From: Paenibacillus sp. Marseille-Q4541
Lineage (GTDB): Bacteria; Bacillota; Bacilli; Paenibacillales; Paenibacillaceae
NCBI RefSeq assembly: GCF_018310695.1
Contig: NZ_JAGXCY010000003.1
Location: forward strand, 186,001 to 250,000
Length of the DNA: 64,000 bases
Direction: 5' to 3'
Shown here: positions 1 to 8,410 of the stretch, piece after piece
How the letters are laid out: each line of letters opens with the position of its first letter
How positions within the stretch are numbered: position 1 is the stretch's first letter
The notes under the pieces: model-generated
Told to the model about the DNA's origin: nothing
The model's database searches: none
The model's input: only the letters and a program-made list of their open reading frames with translations
Made by a program: the position numbers and the translations under genes

Positions 1-310
1 GGATACAATCATTGAAAGTGTTGCCTGGATTGGTATGAATGCAATGATTATGCCTGGTGTGAAAATAGGTGAAGGTGCCATTGTTGCGGCAGGATCGGTT
101 GTCGTTAAAGATGTTCCACCCTATACGATCGTAGGCGGAAATCCTGCTAAAGAGATAAAGAAACGCTTTTCAGACAAAGAAATCGAAAAGTTAAAGGAAA
201 TGCGTTGGTTTGATTGGGAACGTGAGAAAATTGAACATGCTAGTCACATCCTATCAAGTTCTTCTATTCATCAATTATATGACTATTATCAAAAGGAAAT
301 AAAACCTTAA
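1..310 (+). CDS. CatB/Vat-type xenobiotic acetyltransferase, 3' end only
   Basis: The frame is open from the window edge, so the 5' part is missing. The visible 100 or so residues carry the left-handed beta-helix hexapeptide repeats of acyl-CoA-dependent acetyltransferases ([16 protein letters not shown]), then [18 protein letters not shown], the hallmark of the type B chloramphenicol/streptogramin acetyltransferase group. The C-terminal helix (MRWFDWE, then IHQLYDYYQ) is closer to CatB than to Vat as I remember them. Such enzymes move an acetyl group from acetyl-CoA to a hydroxyl of a drug or a sugar. A resistance role is inference; many chromosomal members have no known substrate. Confidence 0.8.
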   Translation, partial: DTIIESVAWIGMNAMIMPGVKIGEGAIVAAGSVVVKDVPPYTIVGGNPAKEIKKRFSDKEIEKLKEMRWFDWEREKIEHASHILSSSSIHQLYDYYQKEIKP

Positions 311-382
311 GATCACCTCATTTAATATATACGATTCAAGTTATTGAACTATAGGAAAACGTTTGTTTAATAAAGATGTGAA

Positions 383-418
383 GGGCAGCCGTTCATGGAG
401 AGCGGCTGCCTTTTGTTT
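383..418 (+). terminator. Intrinsic terminator
   Basis: Perfect 8-bp stem GGCAGCCG (384-391) with CGGCTGCC (403-410), followed by TTTTGTTT. It ends the acetyltransferase transcript. Confidence 0.9.
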
Positions 419-532
419 ATCTAATAGGCAGGATTGTTCCATAGTTTCAGTTGAATAAGAAGTGTATACTTAGTCGATTAGGTATTTGTCTGATGAAGTG
501 CTGTGAAGAACAAAGAGATCATTTGAAGCACA

Positions 533-561
533 TTGACAGCGCGTATACAAATGCATACAAT
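533..561 (+). promoter_or_regulatory. Sigma-A promoter with internal dyad
   Basis: TTGACA (533-538), a 17-base spacer and TACAAT (556-561), a near-consensus vegetative promoter. A dyad GTATACA (543-549) / TGCATAC (552-558) lies across the spacer and -10 box, and another GTATAC follows at 581-586. That placement suits a repressor or autoregulator, perhaps the MerR protein encoded downstream (inference). Confidence 0.75.
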
Positions 562-614
562 CAACAAAAAAAGAAAGTATGTATACAACTGAGACTGAAG
601 ATGGGGGACTACTA

Positions 615-917
615 ATGAAAAATGAAGAATTTAAGGAAATGAATAGAGAAGGACATCATCGTGATGAGCGCCACAAAGGAAGAGATGGTTCACAAGAACG
701 GGGCGCAAAAACGTTCCGCAGGGGTAGAGCCATCGCTTTTTTAGATAGAATGAATGTTAAACGCTCAACCATTAAGGATCAGCTAGATAAACCTGAGTTT
801 CAATCGATTCAACCGATTTTAGTTGGTGAATTAAAAGCGTTGGATATGGTAATTGACGAATTTATTCAACTGTTTGAAATACATGAGAATGAAACAACAG
901 ATCTACCCAAAACCTAA
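615..917 (+). CDS. Small conserved hypothetical protein paired with MerR regulator
   Basis: About 100 residues, soluble, with no signal peptide or membrane segment. The N-terminal third is polar and rich in His, Arg and Glu. The C-terminal part (KTFRRGRAIAFLDRMN, then GELKALDMVIDEFIQLFE) looks helical and is the part I remember as conserved in Bacillales small proteins of unknown function. I chose the ATG at 615 because GGGGG precedes it; an in-frame ATG at 579 has no ribosome binding site. The MerR gene starts 33 bases after its stop, so both probably share the 533-561 promoter. No function is claimed. Confidence 0.7.
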   Translation: MKNEEFKEMNREGHHRDERHKGRDGSQERGAKTFRRGRAIAFLDRMNVKRSTIKDQLDKPEFQSIQPILVGELKALDMVIDEFIQLFEIHENETTDLPKT

Positions 918-950
918 GATATTGCTACAGACTTGCGAGGTGAAATTTAC

Positions 951-1307
951 ATGCTGATATCAGAAGTAAGTAAAAAATTCGAGTTATCACAAGATACTCT
1001 CCGCTATTACGAACGCATCGGACTTATTCCTCGTGTGAATCGTAATAAAAGTGGAATTAGAGATTATACAGAAGAAGATTGCAGATGGGTTGAACATATC
1101 AAATGTATGCGAGGTGTAGGTCTTCCTGTTGAAACGTTAACGGAGTATGTTCAGCTTTACCAACAGGGTGATGAAACAATCGATGCTAGAAAGCAGCTGT
1201 TAATTAAACAACGTGAGGAACTCTCAAAGAGAATGAAAGAGATGGAGTCTGTGTTAGGACGCATGGATGACAAAATAGCAAGGTACGATCAGACAATAGT
1301 AAAATAA
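951..1307 (+). CDS. MerR-family transcriptional regulator
   Basis: 118 residues. The N-terminal winged helix-turn-helix is clear: LISEVSKKFELSQDTLRYYE then RIGLIPR, the classical DTLRYYE(R)xGLIxPxR pattern of MerR proteins. A long coiled-coil dimer helix follows from about residue 80, with no Cys-rich metal site at the end. It therefore belongs with the AdhR/YyaN-like members that sense organic stress signals rather than metals. The ATG at 951 is used because GAGGTGA sits 8 bases upstream; a TTG at 933 has no such site. It is downstream of, and probably cotranscribed with, the small protein at 615. Confidence 0.9.
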   Translation: MLISEVSKKFELSQDTLRYYERIGLIPRVNRNKSGIRDYTEEDCRWVEHIKCMRGVGLPVETLTEYVQLYQQGDETIDARKQLLIKQREELSKRMKEMESVLGRMDDKIARYDQTIVK

Positions 1308-1313
1308 CAATAA

Positions 1314-1363
1314 AAAAACAAACCACAGTGGACTTCATTATCCTTACTGCGGTTTGTTTTTTA
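1314..1363. terminator. Intrinsic terminator, probably bidirectional
   Basis: Arms AAACAAACCACAGT (from 1316) and ACTGCGGTTTGTTT (1346-1359) pair with one mismatch and are flanked by A-rich and T-rich runs. It separates the convergent MerR and LysR genes. Confidence 0.85.
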
Positions 1364-1399
1364 TTAGTATCTCTCTAGAACAAGATTCGTCTTGATGAT

Positions 1400-2332
1400 T
1401 TATTCTTGGTCAGCACAGAGAGGCTCATGGGAGTTTTGTTGATAGTCCTCTAGGAAATCGATGAAACGCCTGCTCGTTGCAGATAGATAACGGTCCTGAT
1501 TGGTCAGGACATATACCTGCCTTACAGGAATAGATTCTGGAATCGGCCACATTCGCAGCAAGCCTCGATCTACTTCAGATTGAACGGCCATTCGCGAGAT
1601 AAAAGAAACATGTTCGCCCAGCATGACCGCCTGTTTGATAGCTTCCAGAGAATCTAACTCTAGTTTTGGGGAAGGATGAATACCTTGCTGTTCAAGCCAC
1701 TGATCGGTTATGCGCCGAGTACTTGATGACTCACCATGTAAGACAAAGGTTGAAGAAGCAATCCATTCCGGGGACCATTCCGCTTGATTGGCACAAGGAT
1801 GTGAAGGTGAACATATCAGTACGAGTTCGTCAGGGCAGATCGCTTTCGCTTTCAAAGGAGCCTGGTGAAAGGAACCGGTCGAAATGATACCGATATCAAT
1901 CTCATGCGATTGCAGCATCCCAGTAATGACCGGGGCTGTTTTAACGGACAACGAAATGTGGATACGAGGATAGGCTTTGGTAAAAGCATCAATAACTGCA
2001 GGCAGGATATACGTAGCTGGTACATAACTCGCCCCGATGGATAATGTTCCTTGTCTCAGTGTATCGAACTCATTTACCACCCGCTGTGCTTCGGACGCCA
2101 GTGCATTTATTTTGGAAGCATAATGAAGCAAGGCAAACCCCGCATCGGTGAGAATAATTTTACCCATACGTGCATCGAACAATTTCACTCCAAAATCGCG
2201 TTCAAGATTTTTCATGTGAAAAGTGACTGTGGGCTGTTTTAGCCCAAGCAGATCAGCAACTGTAGTGATTTTATTATGCTTGTCCAGCAGTTCCACAATC
2301 TTAAGTTTTAATAAATTGAGATTCATCATCAT
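1400..2332 (-). CDS. LysR-family transcriptional regulator
   Basis: About 310 residues, the usual LysR length. The N-terminal helix-turn-helix (KITTVADLLGLKQPTVTFHM, then LERDFGVKLFDA) is standard. It is followed by a linker and a two-lobed effector-binding domain (TLSIGASYVPATYILPAVI, later EIDIGIISTG). The protein should bind DNA as a tetramer and respond to a small ligand. It is divergent from the ABC transporter operon at 2535, with 202 bases and a 15-base dyad between them, so it probably controls that operon and itself. The start could be either of two or three adjacent ATG codons. The ligand is unknown. Confidence 0.92.
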   Translation of the reverse strand: MMMNLNLLKLKIVELLDKHNKITTVADLLGLKQPTVTFHMKNLERDFGVKLFDARMGKIILTDAGFALLHYASKINALASEAQRVVNEFDTLRQGTLSIGASYVPATYILPAVIDAFTKAYPRIHISLSVKTAPVITGMLQSHEIDIGIISTGSFHQAPLKAKAICPDELVLICSPSHPCANQAEWSPEWIASSTFVLHGESSSTRRITDQWLEQQGIHPSPKLELDSLEAIKQAVMLGEHVSFISRMAVQSEVDRGLLRMWPIPESIPVRQVYVLTNQDRYLSATSRRFIDFLEDYQQNSHEPLCADQE

Positions 2333-2368
2333 AAATCCTCCCGCTTCTTTATTTCACTCGTCCTCTAT

Positions 2369-2383
2369 ATAGATTAAATCTAT
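2369..2383. promoter_or_regulatory. Candidate LysR operator (T-N11-A dyad)
   Basis: Perfect dyad ATAGATT-A-AATCTAT, which contains the T-N11-A signature of LysR-type binding sites. It lies 37 bases upstream of the LysR start and about 150 upstream of the transporter operon. Confidence 0.6.
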
Positions 2384-2534
2384 GAAGGTTAACGCTGTTC
2401 ATTGAAAAAATTAATTTTCATTTTACAAAAGCATAATACTGGCTTTCATTCCCACAGGTAGACTGTTCTATGTAAGGACGTGCATGCAACATGACGTACG
2501 AATCAAATGCTGAAAAAGGAAGGGAATACATCGG

Positions 2535-3521
2535 ATGGATTTGAACATTCGCGGCCTAGGGAAAAGCTTTGGTGAAAGTATTGCACTCCACAAGACCGAT
2601 CTGAGTATAAGACAGGGGAAATTTACAACATTGCTTGGACCATCAGGTTGCGGCAAGACAACACTGCTACGCATGATCGCAGGTTTGGAGCGGCCGGATA
2701 CAGGAGAAATTAGCTTTGGAGAAGATATCCTGTTCAGCCAGAAGAAAGAAGTTCCACCTCACAAGCGCGGATTCGGCATGGTGTTTCAAGACTTTGCGCT
2801 ATGGCCGCATATGACTGTATTTGAGAATGTGGCATTTGGGATCAGAGCTGCTGGACGAAAGGATGGGATTCGAGAAAAGGTCATGGAGGCACTGGACAAG
2901 GTTAAGCTATCGGGTATGGAAGAACGTTATCCACACCAGTTATCTGGGGGGCAACAGCAGCGCGTTGCATTCGCAAGAGCGGTGGCTATAAGACCTCGAC
3001 TCGTGCTGTTTGATGAACCTCTCAGTGCACTCGATGCTGTACTGCGTGATGAAATGCGCCTCGAGATGATGTATCTAGTGCGAGAAATGGGATTAACCGC
3101 TCTTTATGTAACACACGATCAGATCGAAGCCATGTCCATGTCGGACGAAGTGATTGTTATGCATAGCGGTAAGGTACTCCAGATCGGAACACCGGAGAAC
3201 ATTTACAATCTACCCAATCACCCATTCGTGGCTCGTTTTATTGGAAAATCTAACTGGTTAGCTGGCGGAGTATCAATGTTCAGACCCGAACATATCGTGT
3301 TCAGTCCGGGAGGGCAGGAGTCCCAGGAGTCTTATTCCTACAGTGCCATAGTTACACAAGTCAGCTATGTTGGAGATCGCTATGAGGTGAGGTTACATAC
3401 GGACGAGGTTCGTGAGCATTGGCTCGCTTATTATCCTGAGCGATTACGCGAAGGTACGAAAGTAACCGTCTACGTACCGAAACAACACCTTCATCAGGTT
3501 GGAGAGAGCTTGAAAGACTAA
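2535..3521 (+). CDS. ABC transporter ATPase (PotA/FbpC/PhnT type)
   Basis: 328 residues. Walker A is GPSGCGKTT (about residue 35), followed by the Q-loop (VFQDFALWPHMTVFENV), signature LSGGQQQRVAFARAV, Walker B RLVLFDEPLSALD and H-loop YVTHDQ. A C-terminal TOBE domain (FRPEHIVF) closes the protein. This is the family that drives import of iron(III), polyamines, sulfate, thiosulfate or 2-aminoethylphosphonate. It is the first gene of a four-gene operon. The start has AAGGAAGGG upstream. The substrate cannot be read from this gene; the partner permease and binding protein favour the iron/2-aminoethylphosphonate branch. Confidence 0.9.
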   Translation: MDLNIRGLGKSFGESIALHKTDLSIRQGKFTTLLGPSGCGKTTLLRMIAGLERPDTGEISFGEDILFSQKKEVPPHKRGFGMVFQDFALWPHMTVFENVAFGIRAAGRKDGIREKVMEALDKVKLSGMEERYPHQLSGGQQQRVAFARAVAIRPRLVLFDEPLSALDAVLRDEMRLEMMYLVREMGLTALYVTHDQIEAMSMSDEVIVMHSGKVLQIGTPENIYNLPNHPFVARFIGKSNWLAGGVSMFRPEHIVFSPGGQESQESYSYSAIVTQVSYVGDRYEVRLHTDEVREHWLAYYPERLREGTKVTVYVPKQHLHQVGESLKD

Positions 3522-3550
3522 TTTACAAACAAACCAAGGGGGATTTGAAG

Positions 3551-4609
3551 ATGATCATTACGAAACACAATTCATGGAAAAAGGGAGCTTCTCTTGTTCT
3601 GACATTGACACTTGGAGTTGCTCTAGCTGGATGTGGAAGCGGCCAAGGGAAGGTCGATACCGCTGCAGCAGGTGGGGGGAATCAAACGGTTGCGACTTCG
3701 GACAATACACTTACCGTGTATACAGCAGGTCCAGAAGGGCTCGCAAACAAGCTCATCGAGGAATTCCAATCTCAATCCGGCATTAAAATAGAAATGTTCC
3801 AGGGAACTACGGGTAAGATTCTGGCCCGTATGGAAGCAGAAAAGTCCAATCCGGTAGCGGATGTCGTTATTTTAGCCTCGCTTCCTTCAGCCCAAGGTCT
3901 AAAGAACGAAGGGTTAACACTCCCTTATCCGGAAGCTCAAAATGCAGACAAACTGAATAAGGATTGGTCTGATCCAGAAGGTAACTACTTTAGCACCAGT
4001 GCATCGGCACTTGGTATTGCCTATAATACAAATTTGGTGACCACACCACCAACATCATGGAGCGACCTCATGAAACCAGAATATAAAGACCAAATCAACA
4101 TTCCCGATCCAACACTGTCCGGTTCAGCACTTGACTTTATTACAGGTTACCTTAGTGATAAAGGCGAAGGCGGTTGGTCTTTATTCGAACAATATAAGGA
4201 CAATGGTGTAGCCATGGCGGGAGCTAATCAGGAAGCACTTGATCCTGTCATTACTGGCGCTAAGAGCATGGTTGCTGGAGCAGTAGATTACATGACTTAC
4301 AAAGCGAAGGAGAAAGGTGAACCGATCGATATTATCTACCCTGAAGAAGGTACAGTTATCAGTCCAAGGCCAGCAGCAATTCTTAAATCTACTAAGCATG
4401 AAGAGAACGCAAAGGCGTTCATCGATTACCTGCTTTCGGACTCGGCACAGAAATTAGTTTCTGATGCTGCACTGCTTCCAGGACGTACGGATATTAAAGC
4501 AGAAAATCGTGCTAATCTGGATGAGATCCCGCTGCTCAAGACGGACTGGAATTGGATGGGCGAGCAAGGGGCAGACGTAGCCGATCAATTTACGAAGCTG
4601 TTTAAATAA
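3551..4609 (+). CDS. ABC transporter substrate-binding lipoprotein (FbpA/PhnS-like)
   Basis: 352 residues with a lipoprotein signal: basic start, hydrophobic core, then lipobox ALAGC with lipidated Cys at about residue 28. The mature part begins LTVYTAGPEGLANKLIEEFQ and contains GKILARMEAEKSNPVADVV, a pattern of the iron(III)/2-aminoethylphosphonate-type binding proteins. It should sit on the outer face of the membrane and deliver ligand to the permease encoded next. I used the ATG at 3551 (AAGGGGGA 7 bases upstream) rather than the TTG at 3545. Its stop and the permease ATG are one base apart. Iron or an organophosphonate are both possible ligands; the sequence does not settle this. Confidence 0.88.
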   Translation: MIITKHNSWKKGASLVLTLTLGVALAGCGSGQGKVDTAAAGGGNQTVATSDNTLTVYTAGPEGLANKLIEEFQSQSGIKIEMFQGTTGKILARMEAEKSNPVADVVILASLPSAQGLKNEGLTLPYPEAQNADKLNKDWSDPEGNYFSTSASALGIAYNTNLVTTPPTSWSDLMKPEYKDQINIPDPTLSGSALDFITGYLSDKGEGGWSLFEQYKDNGVAMAGANQEALDPVITGAKSMVAGAVDYMTYKAKEKGEPIDIIYPEEGTVISPRPAAILKSTKHEENAKAFIDYLLSDSAQKLVSDAALLPGRTDIKAENRANLDEIPLLKTDWNWMGEQGADVADQFTKLFK

Positions 4610-4610
4610 G

Positions 4611-6290
4611 ATGAATCATTTCTTTTCTCAGCGTCAATTCAAAATCTGGTCAATGGCACTCGCCCTTCTGGTCCTAATTCTTCTCATTGTGGTGCCATTG
4701 GCTGAAATCTTCATCCAAAGCGTTTATCGAGAGGGTCAGTTGCAGTGGTCTGCCCCCTTTAAAACGCTGGCAGATTCCGGCATCGTGAGAGTACTTTCAT
4801 CCTCTATGTTGCTGGGGGTATGTGTAGTTCTGGGAACAACTGTGTTAGCATTGCCCCTTGCTTGGGTGATGGTGAGATCACGACTTGGACGCTGGCAGTG
4901 GCTAGAAATTGTGTTCCTTATCCCTTTCATGACACCACCTTACATCGGTTCGATGGGCTGGATTCTGTTCATGCAAAAAAACGGTTATCTGCAGCAGTTA
5001 GCACCTAGTCTCTCTGGAGTGGGTGAAGCATTTTTTTCCTTTGGCGGGATGGTTGCGATCATGAGTCTGCATCTTTATCCGTTCTTGTATTTGCTGCTAC
5101 GAGGAGCGTTAGAACGAATTGGTGGAAACTTGGAAGAAGCGGGTGCAGTTATGGGGGCATCCTTTACCTACCGTTTTCGCCGGATTGTTGCTCCACTTTT
5201 ACTGTCAGCCTTTGGTATGGGAGCGATGCTCGTATTTGTCAAAACGATAGCAGAATTCGGAACACCGGTCACGTTCGGAAAACGCATCGGTTATGAAGTG
5301 ATGACGTCAGAAATTCATAAGTACATCTCCAGTTGGCCAATTGATTTTGGTAAAGCAACAACGTTATCTTCCGTACTTCTAACTGCCTGTCTATTGGTAT
5401 GGTACGCCCAGTCTCTGTTGAATCGTAAATATACATATGGACTGGTCGGCGGGAAGGGAGTGCGTCGTTCTACGATAAGTAGCAACAGGTGGTTACACTG
5501 GATAGGGGGGATTTATGTTATCCTTCTTCTCATCTTATCGATAGGCATTCCTTACTTCTCCATTGTGGCAGCCTCTACGATGAAGCTGCGCGGAGTTGGA
5601 CTCGCATGGAATAATTTTACGCTTGATTACTACAAGGAGCTGCTGAGCTTACATTCACCCAGCATGAAGGCGCTGATGAATAGCTTATGGCTGTCTTTAA
5701 CTGCTTCCACCATTGCTGTACTGCTCGGCACCTGGTTTGCGCTAGTTATCCAGAAGTCCCGAACCCGATTGCAGCGAATGACCGACTTATTTAGTCTTTT
5801 GCCGAACACTGTACCTGGGATTGTACTGGTTGTAGGTCTTATCCTATTATGGAATTCTCCATGGATGCCGATCCCGCTCTATAACACTTATGGGATGGTC
5901 ATACTCACCTACGTAGTATTGTTCATTCCTTATACGGTACAGTATGTCAAAAGCGCTTTTACCCAAATTGACCCTTCCCTGTTTCAAGCTGGACAAGTGT
6001 TTGGCGGGAAACCGGTATACATTTTTATCCGAGTACTTCTTCCGCTTATCATGCCGGGAATGTTGGCCGGATGGATGATGACATTTACGATTTCCTCTCG
6101 TGAACTTGTCGGTTCCCTGCTGATCTTGCCACCATCTGTCAAAACTTCAGCCACATATATTTATGCCCAATTTGAACAGGGACAAGTTTCACTCGGCATG
6201 GCAATGGCTGTTGTTTCCGTTGGGCTGACAACTCTTCTACTCATATTACTGGAAGTTGTGGGATCAAGAAGGAAGTGGGACTCACAATGA
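4611..6290 (+). CDS. ABC transporter permease, two fused membrane domains (FbpB/PhnU-like)
   Basis: 559 residues with about 12 membrane segments in two homologous halves joined by a linker near residue 275-290. Each half carries an EAA-type loop contacting the ATPase (NLEEAGAVMGASFTYRFRRI in the first, DPSLFQAGQVFGGKP in the second). Such fused permeases are typical of iron(III), thiamine and 2-aminoethylphosphonate importers. It starts one base after the lipoprotein stop, with a weak ribosome binding site, so translation is probably coupled. The last four bases overlap the metallo-hydrolase start. Confidence 0.9.
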   Translation: MNHFFSQRQFKIWSMALALLVLILLIVVPLAEIFIQSVYREGQLQWSAPFKTLADSGIVRVLSSSMLLGVCVVLGTTVLALPLAWVMVRSRLGRWQWLEIVFLIPFMTPPYIGSMGWILFMQKNGYLQQLAPSLSGVGEAFFSFGGMVAIMSLHLYPFLYLLLRGALERIGGNLEEAGAVMGASFTYRFRRIVAPLLLSAFGMGAMLVFVKTIAEFGTPVTFGKRIGYEVMTSEIHKYISSWPIDFGKATTLSSVLLTACLLVWYAQSLLNRKYTYGLVGGKGVRRSTISSNRWLHWIGGIYVILLLILSIGIPYFSIVAASTMKLRGVGLAWNNFTLDYYKELLSLHSPSMKALMNSLWLSLTASTIAVLLGTWFALVIQKSRTRLQRMTDLFSLLPNTVPGIVLVVGLILLWNSPWMPIPLYNTYGMVILTYVVLFIPYTVQYVKSAFTQIDPSLFQAGQVFGGKPVYIFIRVLLPLIMPGMLAGWMMTFTISSRELVGSLLILPPSVKTSATYIYAQFEQGQVSLGMAMAVVSVGLTTLLLILLEVVGSRRKWDSQ

Positions 6291-7600
6291 TCAATTTAAA
6301 TGTATGGGGCGGGGCAGGAGAGCATGGACGTTCCTGCTACGTACTTACAGGAGAAAAGCATCAAATCATGCTTGACTGTGGAATCAAAAAGGAGGGTACG
6401 GGTCAGTATCCATTGTTTGATCCTAATATCATTCCGGGGCTAACGGCGGTATTCCTATCGCATGCGCATGAAGATCATTCCATGGCGCTACCCTTGCTAT
6501 ACAAACATGGTTATTCAGGAGAGATCTGGACAACAAAACCTACCGCTTCTCAGCTCAGTCTATATTTCTCCAATTGGAAGAGGTATGTAGCAAGTAAAGG
6601 CGGGGATCTTCCCTATGATGAAATCCACATTTCAGCCATGCGTTTCCGTTTCCTGGAGGACGAAATAAAAGCAGGGGATTGGCTCGAACTTGAAAAAGGA
6701 CTTCAAATTCAATGGGGGCGAAGCGGTCATATGATCGGTTCTGTATGGATGAAATTCCAGATGGAAGACCGCCACCTTTTTTTCTCAGGAGACTTCAGTC
6801 GCGAATCCCTTCTTTTAGATATAGATCCTCCCAGAGAGACTTTACCTGTTGAAATAGCTGAGAATGGCAGGCATAGACGAAAGACATCTTTATCCATCAT
6901 AGATAACGCGTATGGCATGAATGGGGAATCGCAGGATCAAAAATTGATCCTACTTCGCGAGTTTGTGTTAAATGTCCTGGGCAGAGGTGGCCATGTATTG
7001 TTGCCGGTTCCCGCATTTGGCCGTGGTCAGGAACTTTTGATCTGGGCATTACGTGTATTTCCAGAACAAAAAATACTGGCCGAACAAGAAATTTGGGATG
7101 GTCTCCTTCAGATGACAGCGTGGCAAGATTGGCTCAGGCCAAAAGCAATTCGTCAGATTGCATCGGCCCTTCATTCCTCGCAAGTTTATGTCCCGGGAAA
7201 TGAGGAAGACAGACGTTCCCTATTGAGGGAGAAGGAAGCATTGATCATTTTTACGACGGATGGAATGATGGAGTCGCCTCGTGCAAGGTGGTATGCTAGA
7301 CGTCTTGCAGAGTCGAGAAACCACGCAATTATTGTTACGGGTCATGCTAGTGAAGGAACTTATGCCCAGAGGCTACTTAAAGGAGAGACTGAGGATTCGG
7401 GGTCCGAAGTGGTACAAATGGGATTCAAAATTCATCAGGGGCTTCACGACGTAAGGCAAATGATGAATGAGGTTCCAAGCTGCAAAACGGTTCTGGTTCA
7501 TGCACCAAAATCTGAAACGGACCGTGTGATTGCTAACTTGGCTCTTGATGGGTATGAAGGAGTGTATTCGCTTGAACCAGGAGCAGTCTTTCGTATATAA
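6287..7600 (+). CDS. Beta-CASP metallo-beta-lactamase-fold hydrolase in transporter operon
   Basis: 437 residues. The metallo-beta-lactamase metal motif is HAHEDH (residues 59-64), followed by GHMIGS (third motif) and FFSGDFS (Asp motif). Beta-CASP features follow: LLPVPAFGRGQELL, then GHASEGTYAQRLLKG (motif B-like) and a late VLVHAPKSETDRV (motif C-like His and Glu). These are the marks of RNA- or DNA-cleaving members such as CPSF73 and bacterial homologues, not of PhnP or glyoxalase II. The ATG at 6287 overlaps the permease stop (ATGA); AAGGAAG lies upstream. A nuclease-type enzyme cotranscribed with an importer is unusual, and its role is unknown. It might instead cleave another phosphodiester or ester. 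Confidence 0.85.
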   Translation: MINLNVWGGAGEHGRSCYVLTGEKHQIMLDCGIKKEGTGQYPLFDPNIIPGLTAVFLSHAHEDHSMALPLLYKHGYSGEIWTTKPTASQLSLYFSNWKRYVASKGGDLPYDEIHISAMRFRFLEDEIKAGDWLELEKGLQIQWGRSGHMIGSVWMKFQMEDRHLFFSGDFSRESLLLDIDPPRETLPVEIAENGRHRRKTSLSIIDNAYGMNGESQDQKLILLREFVLNVLGRGGHVLLPVPAFGRGQELLIWALRVFPEQKILAEQEIWDGLLQMTAWQDWLRPKAIRQIASALHSSQVYVPGNEEDRRSLLREKEALIIFTTDGMMESPRARWYARRLAESRNHAIIVTGHASEGTYAQRLLKGETEDSGSEVVQMGFKIHQGLHDVRQMMNEVPSCKTVLVHAPKSETDRVIANLALDGYEGVYSLEPGAVFRI

Positions 7601-7655
7601 AATACATGAAGTAAATCAACCCCACTTTATCAAGTCAACAGCATAGTATCATAAG

Positions 7656-7682
7656 AAGTCGCCCTATTGGCGACTTTTTTTG
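7656..7682 (+). terminator. Intrinsic terminator
   Basis: Stem AGTCGCC (7657-7663) with GGCGACT (7669-7675) then a run of T. It ends the LysR-facing transporter operon. Confidence 0.9.
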
Positions 7683-7865
7683 TACTGTCGCACGGTGCTT
7701 GGTTCGTTTGATTATTTTTTTCGTACACAAATGTTCACTTTATCCAATACTTCATAGCTATATGGAGCTATATCAAATCAATAGAGTGAAAACGTATAAT
7801 GAATTCAAAAAAAAGGAAATGGACTGGGGTTAAATATAAGTCGAATTCAAAAATAGGGAGGTAAC

Positions 7866-8312
7866 ATGAAGACACGATTTCAAATGAAGAACGAGTACCG
7901 CATGTATGGGGCTTGGATTGTATCTATGGCAGCTACGTTAGGAAGTCTTTATTTTAGTGAGATTAAAGGATACGATCCATGCGATTTATGCTGGTTTCAA
8001 CGTATCTTTATGTATCCTTTAACGATTGTACTTGCGATAGCTTGCTACCACAAAGACTATACTGTTACTCGATATGTGCTTCCGCTTTCTATCATTGGGG
8101 GATCTATTTCACTATTTCATATTTTATATCAACAATTTCATTCGTGGTTTGCTGATCAGTCTATCGTTGCTTGCGGACCAACTCCATGTACAACAAACTA
8201 TTTTGCATGGTTTGGCTTTATTACGATACCTGTGTTGGCACTTACAGCTTTTACACTGATCACTGTTCTTTTATTGAAACTTCCTAAAGATAAGGTTACT
8301 AGTGAAAATTAA
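7866..8312 (+). CDS. bdbC: Disulfide oxidoreductase BdbC (DsbB family)
   Basis: 148 residues with four membrane segments. The DsbB-type redox pairs are present: CDLC at residues 39-42, just after the first helix, and C103/C108 in the second outer loop. Trp follows CDLC and QR comes shortly after, as in BdbC/DsbB quinone-binding regions. The enzyme reoxidises an extracytoplasmic thiol oxidase (BdbD/DsbA type) and passes electrons to quinone. No bdbD is adjacent, so the partner must be encoded elsewhere. GGGAGG precedes the ATG. Confidence 0.93.
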   Translation: MKTRFQMKNEYRMYGAWIVSMAATLGSLYFSEIKGYDPCDLCWFQRIFMYPLTIVLAIACYHKDYTVTRYVLPLSIIGGSISLFHILYQQFHSWFADQSIVACGPTPCTTNYFAWFGFITIPVLALTAFTLITVLLLKLPKDKVTSEN

Positions 8313-8361
8313 TTTTTGAAATACCGACGGAATTCAAAAAAATCTGCCTTCTCTTTTATAG

Positions 8362-8367
8362 TATAAT
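8362..8367 (+). promoter_or_regulatory. -10 box of two-component operon, decides the start codon
   Basis: A consensus TATAAT lies at 8362-8367. An in-frame ATG at 8366 falls inside it and so is unlikely to be in the mRNA leader as a start. This supports the TTG at 8411 as the real start of the response regulator. I found no good -35 box at the right distance. Confidence 0.55.
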
Positions 8368-8410
8368 GATTACTTCAATATGCAATGTGAAAAGGGAAAG
8401 AGGGAACGGA

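Larger units (their letters stand above)
311..614. other. Intergenic region with terminator and promoter
   Basis: Holds the terminator of the acetyltransferase gene (383-418) and a strong promoter (533-561) for the next two genes. I see no gene in it. Confidence 0.6.

Noticed and set aside
355..366. AAAACGTTTGTTT as a cre site
   Set aside because: Three mismatches to the consensus and it lies before a terminator, not a promoter.
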